Counted from the stretch's first letter, positions 1-6,471 are shown. The stretch: DNA of 10,597 bases from an uncultured Lachnospiraceae bacterium (GCA_947176785.1 CAMWSA010000100.1:1-10597), one strand, 5' to 3'. The notes: generated by a model from the letters alone, not told the origin. Program-made: numbers and translations.

Positions 1-8
1 TGATTGGT

Positions 9-38
9 GCAATATCGCAGGCAAAGCCAGCGATATGC
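9..38. other. Stem-loop upstream of the first gene
   Basis: ATATCGC (12-18) pairs with GCGATAT (30-36). Inside it GGC (20-22) pairs with GCC (26-28) around an AAA loop, separated by one A-A mismatch. GC at 9-10 can extend the stem to GC at 37-38 with A11 bulged. No T-run follows, so a simple terminator is unlikely. It may be the end of an upstream transcript or a leader structure of the gene at 85. No convincing promoter is seen in 1-84. Confidence 0.5.
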
Positions 39-84
39 ATGTAGAGGTAAGTTTGTAGTTATGAGATGAAGGGAGATAATCACT

Positions 85-561
85 ATGGCATCAGCAAAGA
101 AAAATGTAACCGTCAATAAGGAAGAGACCAAGCCTGCGGCTAAAGCGGCTGCAGCCAAGAGCGCCGGCACTGAGCCTGCCAAGGCGGAGGCCCCCAAAAC
201 CCAGGAGGTAAAGGCGGCGGAAGTGAAAGCGGAGACGACCAAGGTTGAGGAGAAGCCTGAAACCAAGACATCCGAGAAGAAGAAGCCGGGAAGAAAGCCT
301 GCCGAGAAGAAGGAGGACGAGAAAAAGCCCGTGGAGAAGAAGTCTGCGGCCAAGAAGGAGTTAAAGTCCGAGATCACGGTGCAGTTTGGCGGGAAGTCCT
401 TCTCCCAGGAAGAACTGGTACAGATTGCGAAGGATGTTTGGAAGTATGACTTGAACCAGGAGGAATCTGATCTGACCAGCATTGAGTTGTACGTGAAGCC
501 TGAGGAGCATGTGGCGTACTATGTGATGAACAAGGAGTTTGCAGGCAGCTTCTATCTGTAG
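85..561 (+). CDS. DUF6465-like protein with Lys/Ala/Glu-rich tail
   Basis: This encodes a 158-residue protein of unknown function. Residues 1-95 are low complexity, made almost only of K, A, E, P and T, and resemble the disordered tails of histone H1-like proteins. PGRKP at 68-72 is reminiscent of an AT-hook core but is not a canonical one. Residues 96-158 form a compact folded-looking domain (ITVQFGGKSFSQEEL..., ending EFAGSFYL) that I recognise as resembling the DUF6465 family of Clostridia. No signal peptide or membrane segment is visible, so it should be cytoplasmic. ATG 85 is chosen because AAGGGAG (69-75) lies about nine bases upstream. The gene ends in its own terminator and so is probably monocistronic. 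Nucleic-acid binding is an inference from the basic tail only; a structural or envelope-associated role is equally open. Confidence 0.85.
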   Translation: MASAKKNVTVNKEETKPAAKAAAAKSAGTEPAKAEAPKTQEVKAAEVKAETTKVEEKPETKTSEKKKPGRKPAEKKEDEKKPVEKKSAAKKELKSEITVQFGGKSFSQEELVQIAKDVWKYDLNQEESDLTSIELYVKPEEHVAYYVMNKEFAGSFYL

Positions 562-595
562 GCTGTGGGCGGATCTGCATAGGTGAGACCGATGG

Positions 596-642
596 AGCGT
601 AGCTTCGGGACAGGAGGAAGTGTCCCGGCTGCGTTCTTTTTT
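596..642 (+). terminator. Rho-independent terminator
   Basis: AGCGTAGC (596-603) pairs with GCTGCGTT (628-635) using two G-U pairs. After a TT bulge, CGGGACA (606-612) pairs with TGTCCCG (621-627). The run TTCTTTTTT (634-642) follows directly. It ends the transcript of the gene at 85 and insulates the heat-shock operon. Confidence 0.88.
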
Positions 643-694
643 GCGCATTCATAAATCCTGCGAAGGGGTATTCTATAGTTTATGGACGCTTTAG

Positions 695-713
695 AATTAT
701 TTTAGAAATAATT
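695..713. promoter_or_regulatory. AT-rich palindrome before the hrcA promoter
   Basis: AATTATTT (695-702), TAG, AAATAATT (706-713) is a perfect 8-bp inverted repeat about 14 bases upstream of the hrcA -35 box. It could be a regulator site or an AT-rich UP-like element. No known operator is recognised. Confidence 0.35.
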
Positions 714-726
714 TTGGGGAAAGCAG

Positions 727-755
727 TTGACAATATGTGGGGTAAGTGATATTTT
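727..755 (+). promoter_or_regulatory. Sigma-A type promoter of the heat-shock operon
   Basis: A perfect TTGACA -35 (727-732) and TATTTT -10 (750-755) are separated by 17 bases. The expected start point near 762 puts the CIRCE element at the very beginning of the transcript, the usual arrangement for HrcA repression. Confidence 0.82.
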
Positions 756-769
756 AATTCTAGTAAGTG

Positions 770-796
770 TTAGCACTCCACCGAGTCGAGTGCTAA
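770..796 (+). promoter_or_regulatory. CIRCE operator (HrcA binding site)
   Basis: TTAGCACTC (770-778), a 9-base spacer, and GAGTGCTAA (788-796) match the CIRCE consensus exactly. HrcA dimers bind this inverted repeat and repress; on heat shock HrcA loses activity because GroEL is titrated (established for this family). The site sits between the promoter and the hrcA ribosome site, so it controls hrcA, grpE and dnaK together. Confidence 0.97.
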
Positions 797-811
797 CAAC
801 GAACAAAGGGC

Positions 812-817
812 AGGAGG
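812..817 (+). promoter_or_regulatory. Ribosome binding site that decides the hrcA start
   Basis: AGGAGG at 812-817 abuts ATG 818 with no spacer, which is too close for initiation. It lies six bases from ATG 824, a normal spacing, so 824 is the likely start. Confidence 0.8.
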
Positions 818-823
818 ATGAGG

Positions 824-1849
824 ATGCAGTTGGATGAGAGAAAGACAAAAATATTGCAGGCCATCATCCGCAACTATCTGGAGACAGGCGAGCCGGTTGG
901 CAGCAGAACCATCAGTAAATACACAGACCTGAATCTGAGTTCGGCGACCATACGCAATGAGATGGCGGATCTGGAGGAGCTTGGCTATATAGTCCAGCCC
1001 CATACCTCCGCAGGGCGAATTCCCTCTGACCAGGGTTACCGCTTCTATGTGGACTGCATGATGCAGCAGAAGGAGCAGGAAGTCGTTGAGATGAAGGAGA
1101 TGCTGCTGGAGAGGCAGGACCGCATGGAGACCCTGCTTAAGCAAGTGGCCAGGGTGCTGGCCCAGAATACCCAGTATGCAACCATGATCAGCGCGCCCCA
1201 GACCCATGGCAGCAAGGTAAAATTCATTCAGCTGTCCCGGGTGGATTACAACCAGATTCTGGCAGTGATTGTGGCGGAAGGCAATGTGATCAAGAACAAC
1301 ATTCTGCATGTTACGCAGGAGTTGGACGACGAGACGCTGCTGAAGCTAAATATCCTGTTGAACACGCATTTGAACGGCCTGTGTATGGAAGAGATCAACC
1401 TGGGAATGATTGCCGCCATGAAGCAGCAGGCGGGCATCCACAGCGACATAGTCAGCGAGGTCATCGACGCGGTGGCCGAGGCCATCAAGGCGGACGAGGA
1501 TCTGGAGATCTACACCAGCGGGGCCAACAACATTTTCCGGTATCCGGAGTTGGCCGACCAGCAGAAGGCCAGCGAGTTGATTACCACCTTTGAGGAGAAG
1601 GAACTGCTCAGTGATCTGGTACAGGAGACGCTGTCGGATAACACCAGCACGGGAATCCAGGTATATATCGGTGAGGAGACTCCCATCAAGGGTATGAAGG
1701 ACTGCAGCGTAGTGACAGCCACTTATGAACTGGAGGAGGGCATGAAGGGCACCATCGGGATTATCGGCCCCAAACGGATGGATTATGACAAGGTAATCGG
1801 GACGTTGCAGACGTTGAAGCAGCAGCTGGATGATTTATATAAAAAATAG
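824..1849 (+). CDS. hrcA: Heat-inducible transcription repressor HrcA
   Basis: HrcA is the dimeric cytoplasmic repressor that binds CIRCE and keeps chaperone genes off in the absence of stress. From ATG 824 it has 341 residues, a normal family length. The N-terminal winged helix-turn-helix is clear: MQLDERKTKILQAI at the start, then SSATIRNEMADLEELGY at about 39-55, followed by the hallmark HTSAGRIPSDQGYRFYVD at 60-77. The remainder matches the GAF-like dimerisation part and C-terminal region by length and style. The alternative ATG 818 would add two residues but touches the Shine-Dalgarno. It is first in the operon, directly behind CIRCE, so the repressor is autoregulated. It is followed after 62 bases by grpE. 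Confidence 0.98.
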   Translation: MQLDERKTKILQAIIRNYLETGEPVGSRTISKYTDLNLSSATIRNEMADLEELGYIVQPHTSAGRIPSDQGYRFYVDCMMQQKEQEVVEMKEMLLERQDRMETLLKQVARVLAQNTQYATMISAPQTHGSKVKFIQLSRVDYNQILAVIVAEGNVIKNNILHVTQELDDETLLKLNILLNTHLNGLCMEEINLGMIAAMKQQAGIHSDIVSEVIDAVAEAIKADEDLEIYTSGANNIFRYPELADQQKASELITTFEEKELLSDLVQETLSDNTSTGIQVYIGEETPIKGMKDCSVVTATYELEEGMKGTIGIIGPKRMDYDKVIGTLQTLKQQLDDLYKK

Positions 1850-1855
1850 AGAGAT

Positions 1856-1879
1856 TTCAGAACGATGGAGTATTCTGAA
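1856..1879 (+). other. Hairpin between hrcA and grpE
   Basis: TTCAGAA (1856-1862) and TTCTGAA (1873-1879) form a perfect 7-bp stem with a 10-base loop, starting seven bases after the hrcA stop. No T-run follows, so it is not a terminator. It could mark mRNA processing between the repressor and chaperone messages, as reported for the B. subtilis dnaK operon; this is inference. Confidence 0.45.
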
Positions 1880-1911
1880 GAACTTTGAATTAAGAAAGGA
1901 ATGGTGCTGGC

Positions 1912-2610
1912 ATGGCAGATCAAGAGAGGGATATGTTAGAGGAAGAAATCATGGAGGAAGGGCAGACCGGGGAAGAGCAGGAGGAAGGTGCGGATGAGTC
2001 CCGGGCAGGGGAGGCTTCGTCAGGGCAGGCCGGCAGTGAGGCGTCTGCGGAGAGCGCTGGCGGGGAGGCTTCGACGGAGGGAGACGATGGGGAAGCCCCG
2101 GAGGGTGAGGACCCGAAGACCTGGGCTGAGAAACGGGCTGCCAAAAAGCAGGCCAAACAGGATAAGAAAGCGGATGCCGCCAAGGAGAAGATCGCGGAGC
2201 TTGAGGACCGGGTAAAGCGGCAGCTGGCGGAGTTTGAAAATTTCCGGAACCGTACAGAGAAGGAAAAGCAGGCCATGTTTGAGACAGGTGCCAAGAGTGT
2301 AATCGAGAAAATCCTTCCGGTGATTGACAATTTTGAGCGGGGGCTGGCTACAGTCCCGGAGGATCAGCAGGGTGATCCCTTCGTGGATGGTATGAATAAG
2401 ATCTACAAGCAGATGATGAAGGAACTGGAGAACATCGGCGTGAAGCCCATAGAGGCTGTGGGCTGCGAGTTTGACCCGAATCTGCACAATGCCGTGATGC
2501 AGGTGGAGAACGGGGAGCTTGAGGCCGGTACCGTGGCGCAGGAGTTGCAGAAGGGTTATACCTACAGGGATTCTGTTGTAAGGCACAGCATGGTTTCTGT
2601 AGTTTCATAG
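1912..2610 (+). CDS. grpE: Nucleotide exchange factor GrpE
   Basis: GrpE is the cytoplasmic dimeric co-chaperone that releases ADP from DnaK and so resets its substrate cycle. The 232-residue protein has an unusually long acidic low-complexity N-terminus (about 1-68, rich in E, G, A, S). A Lys/Glu-rich coiled-coil stretch runs from about 70 to 135 and includes RQLAEFENFRNR (103-114). The C-terminal beta domain contains GVKPIEAVGCEFDPNLHNAV (176-195) and GYTYRDSVVRHSMVSV (215-230), the regions conserved in the family. ATG 1912 follows AAAGGA (1895-1900) at an 11-base spacing; the nearer ATG 1901 is in another frame and stops after 12 codons. The gene lies between hrcA and dnaK and is co-transcribed from the CIRCE promoter. 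The long acidic tail is the only oddity. Confidence 0.97.
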   Translation: MADQERDMLEEEIMEEGQTGEEQEEGADESRAGEASSGQAGSEASAESAGGEASTEGDDGEAPEGEDPKTWAEKRAAKKQAKQDKKADAAKEKIAELEDRVKRQLAEFENFRNRTEKEKQAMFETGAKSVIEKILPVIDNFERGLATVPEDQQGDPFVDGMNKIYKQMMKELENIGVKPIEAVGCEFDPNLHNAVMQVENGELEAGTVAQELQKGYTYRDSVVRHSMVSVVS

Positions 2611-2659
2611 ATAAAGCATTTATATAATCTGTTCAGTATAGAACGAGGAGGACAAGGAC

Positions 2660-4546
2660 ATGAGTAAGATTATTGGTATTGACTTAGGAACAACCAACAG
2701 CTGTGTGGCTGTGATGGAAGGTGGAAAGCCCACCGTTATCGCCAATGCAGAGGGTGCGAGGACTACCCCTTCCGTGGTGGCCTTCACCAAGACCGGAGAG
2801 AGGCTGATCGGTGAACCGGCAAAGCGCCAGGCAGTGACCAATGCGGAGAAGACAATCTCTTCCATCAAGAGAGAGATGGGCACAGACCACAAGCGTGCCA
2901 TCGACGACAAGAAGTATTCCCCCCAGCAGATTTCTGCCATGATTCTGCAGAAGCTGAAAGCGGATGCGGAGAGTTACCTGGGCGAGAAGGTGACAGAGGC
3001 GGTTATCACGGTTCCCGCGTATTTCAATGACGCGCAGCGTCAGGCCACCAAGGATGCGGGCAAGATTGCGGGGCTGGATGTAAAGCGGATCATCAACGAG
3101 CCTACTGCCGCGGCCCTGGCTTATGGCCTGGACAATGAGAAAGAGCAGAATATCATGGTATACGACCTGGGCGGCGGAACCTTTGACGTATCCATTATCG
3201 AGATTGCCGAGGGCGTTATCACCGTGCTGGCAACCAATGGTGACACCTTCCTGGGCGGTGACGATTTTGACAACAAGATTACCCAGTGGATGATTGACGA
3301 GTTCAAGAAGGCCGAGGGCGTGGATCTGTCCGGTGACAAGATGGCCATGCAGAGACTGAAGGAGGCTGCTGAGAAGGCAAAGAAGGAGCTTTCCAGCGCC
3401 ATGACCACCAATATCAATCTGCCTTTCATCACGGCCACCGCAGACGGCCCCAAGCACTTTGACATGAACCTGACCCGCGCGAAATTCGATGAACTGACCC
3501 ATGATCTGGTGGAGAGAACTGCCATTCCCGTGCAGAATGCCATGAAGGATGCAGGGCTGAACAATTCCGATCTGGGACAGGTGCTGCTGGTGGGCGGTTC
3601 CACTCGTATCCCTGCCGTGCAGGATAAGGTGAGACAGCTGACCGGCAAGGAACCCAGCAAATCCCTGAACCCGGACGAGTGCGTGGCAATCGGCGCTTCC
3701 ATCCAGGGCGGCAAGCTGGCCGGCGATGCCGGCGCAGGCGAGATCCTGCTGTTGGATGTGACTCCCCTGTCCCTGTCCATTGAGACCATGGGCGGCGTAG
3801 CCACCAGGCTGATTGAGAGAAATACCACTATCCCTACCAAGAAGAGCCAGATCTTCTCCACCGCAGCCGACAACCAGACGGCAGTGGATATCAACGTGGT
3901 ACAGGGTGAGAGACAGTTTGCAAGAGATAATAAGTCCCTCGGACAGTTCCGTCTGGACGGGATCCCTCCCGCAAGGAGAGGCGTTCCCCAGATTGAAGTT
4001 ACCTTTGACATTGATGCCAACGGCATTGTAAACGTGTCCGCCAAGGATCTGGGCACCGGCAAGGAGCAGCATATCACCATCACCGCAGGCTCCAACATGT
4101 CCGATGACGAGATCGAGAGAGCCGTGAAGGAAGCGGCCGAGTTCGAAGCCCAGGACAAGAAGCGTAAGGAGGCTGTGGAGGCCAGAAACGATGCAGACGC
4201 TTTCGTGTTCCAGACCGAGAAGGCCATAGAGGAAGTGGGCGACAAGATCAGCGACAGTGAGAAGTCCGCCGTGCAGGCCGATCTGGAGGCAGTGAAGGCC
4301 ATTCTGGAGAGAACCAGGGGTCAGGAGATGAGCGACAGCGATCTGGATGAACTGAAAGCGGCCAAGGAGAAATTGACGAACAGCGCCCAGTCCCTGTTTA
4401 CCAAGATGTATGAGAACATGCAGCAGGCCCAGGGCGGCCAGGCAGGCCCGGACATGGGCGGCTTCAGCGGCAGTGCAGGTCCTGAGGCCGGCAGCGCTTC
4501 CGCCCCCGAGGACGATGTTATTGACGGGGACTTCAGAGAAGTATAG
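2660..4546 (+). CDS. dnaK: Molecular chaperone DnaK (Hsp70)
   Basis: DnaK is the ATP-dependent cytoplasmic Hsp70 that binds exposed hydrophobic segments together with DnaJ and GrpE. The 628-residue protein is full length. Nucleotide-binding motifs are intact: GIDLGTTNS (6-14), VITVPAYFNDAQRQAT (115-130), NEPTAAALAYG (146-156), VYDLGGGTFDVS (167-178) and LLVGGSTRIPAVQ (309-321). The interdomain linker region is EILLLDVTPLS (361-371), followed by the beta substrate-binding domain and a helical lid. The tail is Gly/Ala-rich and ends EDDVIDGDFREV, an acidic C-terminus typical of bacterial DnaK. The short stretch after GEPAKRQAVTNAEKTISSIKR fits the Gram-positive form, which lacks the insertion of proteobacterial DnaK. 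AGGAGG (2646-2651) is eight bases before ATG 2660. Transcription is expected from the CIRCE promoter through hrcA and grpE. Confidence 0.99.
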   Translation: MSKIIGIDLGTTNSCVAVMEGGKPTVIANAEGARTTPSVVAFTKTGERLIGEPAKRQAVTNAEKTISSIKREMGTDHKRAIDDKKYSPQQISAMILQKLKADAESYLGEKVTEAVITVPAYFNDAQRQATKDAGKIAGLDVKRIINEPTAAALAYGLDNEKEQNIMVYDLGGGTFDVSIIEIAEGVITVLATNGDTFLGGDDFDNKITQWMIDEFKKAEGVDLSGDKMAMQRLKEAAEKAKKELSSAMTTNINLPFITATADGPKHFDMNLTRAKFDELTHDLVERTAIPVQNAMKDAGLNNSDLGQVLLVGGSTRIPAVQDKVRQLTGKEPSKSLNPDECVAIGASIQGGKLAGDAGAGEILLLDVTPLSLSIETMGGVATRLIERNTTIPTKKSQIFSTAADNQTAVDINVVQGERQFARDNKSLGQFRLDGIPPARRGVPQIEVTFDIDANGIVNVSAKDLGTGKEQHITITAGSNMSDDEIERAVKEAAEFEAQDKKRKEAVEARNDADAFVFQTEKAIEEVGDKISDSEKSAVQADLEAVKAILERTRGQEMSDSDLDELKAAKEKLTNSAQSLFTKMYENMQQAQGGQAGPDMGGFSGSAGPEAGSASAPEDDVIDGDFREV

Positions 4547-4571
4547 GGCAGGGCAAGTAAAATTTTACACC

Positions 4572-4600
4572 GAAGAATGGCTCGTAACGGGCCATTCTTC
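4572..4600 (+). terminator. Hairpin after dnaK, probable terminator
   Basis: GAAGAATGGC (4572-4581) pairs perfectly with GCCATTCTTC (4591-4600) around a 9-base loop, 25 bases after the dnaK stop. The usual T-run is missing (ATGTGGTTAG follows), so termination may be partial. The sequence after it, ATGTG then GTTAG, is the same junction seen at the other repeat modules. The hairpin may therefore be the boundary onto which the repeat element was joined, or the terminator's original tail may have been replaced. Confidence 0.6.
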
Positions 4601-4605
4601 ATGTG

Positions 4606-4759
4606 GTTAGTGTGAGAAGTACTTCTAGGACCTGCCATGCAAGTCAAACTCACAGCAGAGGCTGTTTCGTGGAGAAGTACTAAGTCTCACAAAGGAGAAT
4701 GCCCAAAATACGGGTATTCTCCGCACAGATTTGAGATTCCGCAGAGCGGAATCATGGCG
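4606..4759. repeat. Long structured repeat, module A
   Basis: This is a non-coding module that begins GTTAG and ends at the next GTTAG. An outer stem pairs GTGAGA plus AGTACTTCT (4612-4626) with AGAAGTACT and TCTCAC (4673-4681, 4685-4690), with a 3-base bulge. Inside it are two small hairpins, one around CATGC (about 4629-4645) and one of the form ACAGC...GCTGT (about 4652-4666). A second stem pairs GGAGAATGCCC (4694-4704) with GGGTATTCTCC (4712-4722), with one G-U pair. A third hairpin is GATTCCGC, AGA, GCGGAATC (4735-4753). It then reads ATGGCG and the next GTTAG. Module B has the same layout. Confidence 0.75.
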
Positions 4760-4822
4760 GTTAGGGTGAAAAAGGATTTTCACCATCCTGACTTGAATGC
4801 CCGCTGAAGCGGGCAGATGGGA
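4760..4822. repeat. Single 63-bp hairpin repeat unit
   Basis: The unit is exactly 63 bases from GTTAG to GTTAG. GGTGAAAA (4765-4772) pairs with TTTTCACC (4777-4784) around AGGA, and GCCCGC (4799-4804) pairs with GCGGGC (4809-4814) around TGAA. It closely matches the units of the tandem array at 10413-10597. Its second half (CATCC, TGA, a hairpin, ATGG, GTTAG) aligns with the ends of modules A and B, so it looks like a short form of the same family. Confidence 0.85.
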
Positions 4823-4992
4823 GTTAGTGTGAGAAGAACTTCTGGGACTTGTTATGCAAGGCCAGATCACAGAAAAGCTGTTTCGCAAAGAAGTTCTAAG
4901 CCTCACACTCAAAGAAATGCAGGACTTGCACAGCAAGTCCAAATACGGCATTTTCATCCGGATCTGAGTCGCGGCGCAGCTGCGATATGGAG
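4823..4992. repeat. Long structured repeat, module B
   Basis: A second copy of module A with diverged sequence but the same layout. The outer stem pairs GTGTGAG and AGAACTTCT (4827-4833, 4835-4843) with AGAAGTTCT and CTCACAC (4889-4897, 4902-4908). The shared CTGTTTCG core of the inner hairpin is at 4878-4885. AAATGC (4915-4920) pairs with GCATTT (4948-4953) and here encloses an extra perfect hairpin, GGACTTGC, ACA, GCAAGTCC (4922-4940). A last hairpin, TCGCGGC, GCA, GCTGCGA (4969-4985), replaces the GATTCCGC hairpin of module A. TATGGAG and GTTAT close it. Confidence 0.75.
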
Positions 4993-5011
4993 GTTATGAT
5001 AAAGAGGAAAC

Positions 5012-5229
5012 GTAAGGATTTTCAATTTTCTGCACAGCTATGTTATACTGACGGGCGCTGAGATTTTCGATTTTCTGCACGACACATGTTGCATGACCGG
5101 ACAACCTGATACATGCAGTAAGGAAAACCTAACCGTTCGTAAGTATACATAATCGGATAACAAGTGCTGTGCAGTAAGGAAAATCTGACCGCTCGTGAGT
5201 ATAGTATAATTGTGACGGACAACGGAGGT
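5012..5229 (+). repeat. Four promoter-like quasi-repeats upstream of dnaJ
   Basis: GTAAGGA recurs at 5012, 5118 and 5174. GATTTTC-N-ATTTTCTGCAC occurs at 5017 and again at 5062 (18 of 19 bases equal, 45 bases apart). Units 3 and 4 share TGCAGTAAGGAAAA at 5114 and 5170, 56 bases apart, followed by similar ACCG, TCGT and AGTATA blocks. Each unit ends in an AT-rich -10-like word and then a GAC/CGG-rich word, though unit 2 is poor. Only the last has a full TATAAT and leads into dnaJ. This looks like repeated duplication of a promoter region. Confidence 0.6.
5205..5210 (+). promoter_or_regulatory. Probable -10 box of the dnaJ promoter
   Basis: TATAAT at 5205-5210 lies 26 bases before ATG 5237, giving a leader of about 20 bases with GGAGG at 5224-5228. 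The best -35 candidate, CTGACC (5185-5190), is only 14 bases away and is weak. No CIRCE half-site is present between 4547 and 5236. Confidence 0.55.
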
Positions 5230-5236
5230 CATATCA

Positions 5237-6415
5237 ATGGCAGAACAGAAACGTGATTATTATGAAGTCCTGGGTATCGGTAAAAACGCGGATGATACGG
5301 AGATCAAGAAGGCGTATCGTGCCCTGGCCAAGAAATATCATCCTGATGTAAACCCGGGAAATGCGGAGGCGGAAGCGAAATTTAAGGAAGCATCCGAGGC
5401 TTATGCGATTTTGAGTGATCCGGACAAGAGACGCCAGTATGACCAGTTTGGCCATGCGGCCTTTGAGGGCGGCGCAGGAGGTCCTGGCGGGTTTGACTTC
5501 AGCGGTGCGGATTTCAGTGACATATTTGGGGATATATTCGGTGATTTCTTTGGCGGCCGCAGCAGGAGCGCAAGTAACGGCCCCATGAAGGGTGCCAATC
5601 TGCGCACCAGTGTGCGGATTACCTTTGAGGAAGCTGTATTCGGCTGCGAGAAGGAGATTGAACTGACGGTCAAGGAGACCTGTAAAACCTGTAACGGCAG
5701 CGGTGCCAAGCCGGGTACCAGCCCGGAGACCTGTTCCAAATGCGGCGGCAAGGGCCAGGTGGTATTTACATCCCAGTCCTTCTTCGGCACAGTGCGGAAT
5801 GTGCAGGCATGTCCGGACTGTCAGGGAACAGGCAAGATTATTAAGGAGAAATGCGTGGACTGCCGGGGGACCGGCTATGTGCCCATGAAGAAGCGTTATG
5901 CGGTGGATATTCCCGCAGGCATCGACAACGGGCAGTGCAAGCGCCTGCCCGGCCTGGGTGAACCCGGTACAAACGGCGGTGCCAGAGGGGATGTGCTGGT
6001 GGAGGTGGTAGTTGGCCGCCATCCCATCTTCCAGAGGCAGGATTATAACATCTTCTCCACCGTGCCTATTTCTTTCGCGGTGGCGGCGCTGGGCGGAGAG
6101 ATTGTCATTGACACCGTGGACGGCAAAGTAATCTATGATGTGAAGGCCGGGACTCAGACGGATACCAAGGTGCGTCTGAAGGGCAAGGGTGTTCCCACCC
6201 TGCGCAACAAGGAGGTGCGGGGCGATCACTATGTAACGCTGGTGGTGGAGGTGCCCGACAGGCTCTCCCATGAGGCCAAGGAGTTGCTGCGCCAGTTTGA
6301 CGCGGAGAGCGGCGACAGCCTGAACGCAGCCAAGAAGCTGGAGAAGGACGACAAATCCGGCGAGGGGAAAGAGGGCAAGGAAGGCAAGGACAAGAAGAAA
6401 AAGTTTTGGAAATAG
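5237..6415 (+). CDS. dnaJ: Co-chaperone DnaJ (Hsp40)
   Basis: DnaJ is the cytoplasmic Hsp40 that delivers unfolded clients to DnaK and stimulates its ATPase. The 392-residue protein is a complete class A DnaJ. The J domain is residues 6-71 with HPD at 35-37. A Gly/Phe-rich linker covers about 72-110. Four zinc-binding repeats follow: CKTCNGSG (149-156), CSKCGGKG (166-173), CPDCQGTG (192-199) and CVDCRGTG (206-213). The client-binding C-terminal domains end near 355. The tail (about 366-392) is strongly Lys-rich with GKEGKEGKDKKKK and is longer and more basic than usual. GGAGG (5224-5228) is eight bases before ATG 5237. Unlike the common hrcA-grpE-dnaK-dnaJ operon, it is separated from dnaK by about 690 bases of repeats and has its own promoter. 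Confidence 0.98.
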   Translation: MAEQKRDYYEVLGIGKNADDTEIKKAYRALAKKYHPDVNPGNAEAEAKFKEASEAYAILSDPDKRRQYDQFGHAAFEGGAGGPGGFDFSGADFSDIFGDIFGDFFGGRSRSASNGPMKGANLRTSVRITFEEAVFGCEKEIELTVKETCKTCNGSGAKPGTSPETCSKCGGKGQVVFTSQSFFGTVRNVQACPDCQGTGKIIKEKCVDCRGTGYVPMKKRYAVDIPAGIDNGQCKRLPGLGEPGTNGGARGDVLVEVVVGRHPIFQRQDYNIFSTVPISFAVAALGGEIVIDTVDGKVIYDVKAGTQTDTKVRLKGKGVPTLRNKEVRGDHYVTLVVEVPDRLSHEAKELLRQFDAESGDSLNAAKKLEKDDKSGEGKEGKEGKDKKKKFWK

Positions 6416-6429
6416 GCAGTGGAAATATG

Positions 6430-6468
6430 AATGGACGGCTTCCTTTTGGAAAGGCCGTCCATTTTCTT
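6430..6468 (+). terminator. Rho-independent terminator after dnaJ
   Basis: ATGGACGGC (6431-6439) pairs with GCCGTCCAT (6454-6462), extended inside by TTCC (6440-6443) with GGAA (6448-6451) past a 2-base bulge. TTTTCTT follows. It starts 15 bases after the dnaJ stop. Confidence 0.88.
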
Positions 6469-6471
6469 AGG

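Noticed and set aside
2600..2628. Internal promoter before dnaK (TATAAT at 2623-2628)
   Set aside because: No acceptable -35 box lies 16-18 bases upstream, so the box alone is not enough.
2684..4072. Long minus-strand open frame (462 codons) opposite dnaK
   Set aside because: It lies wholly inside the unmistakable dnaK gene and is a product of its codon bias; no ribosome site or family resemblance.
4606..4690. Cloverleaf-like fold suggesting a tRNA
   Set aside because: The outer stem is too long, with 15 pairs. No GTTCRANNC T-loop word and no anticodon arm of normal form are present.
5234..6271. Minus-strand open frame of 345 codons opposite dnaJ
   Set aside because: Antisense shadow of dnaJ, with a His/Leu-rich composition typical of antisense frames.
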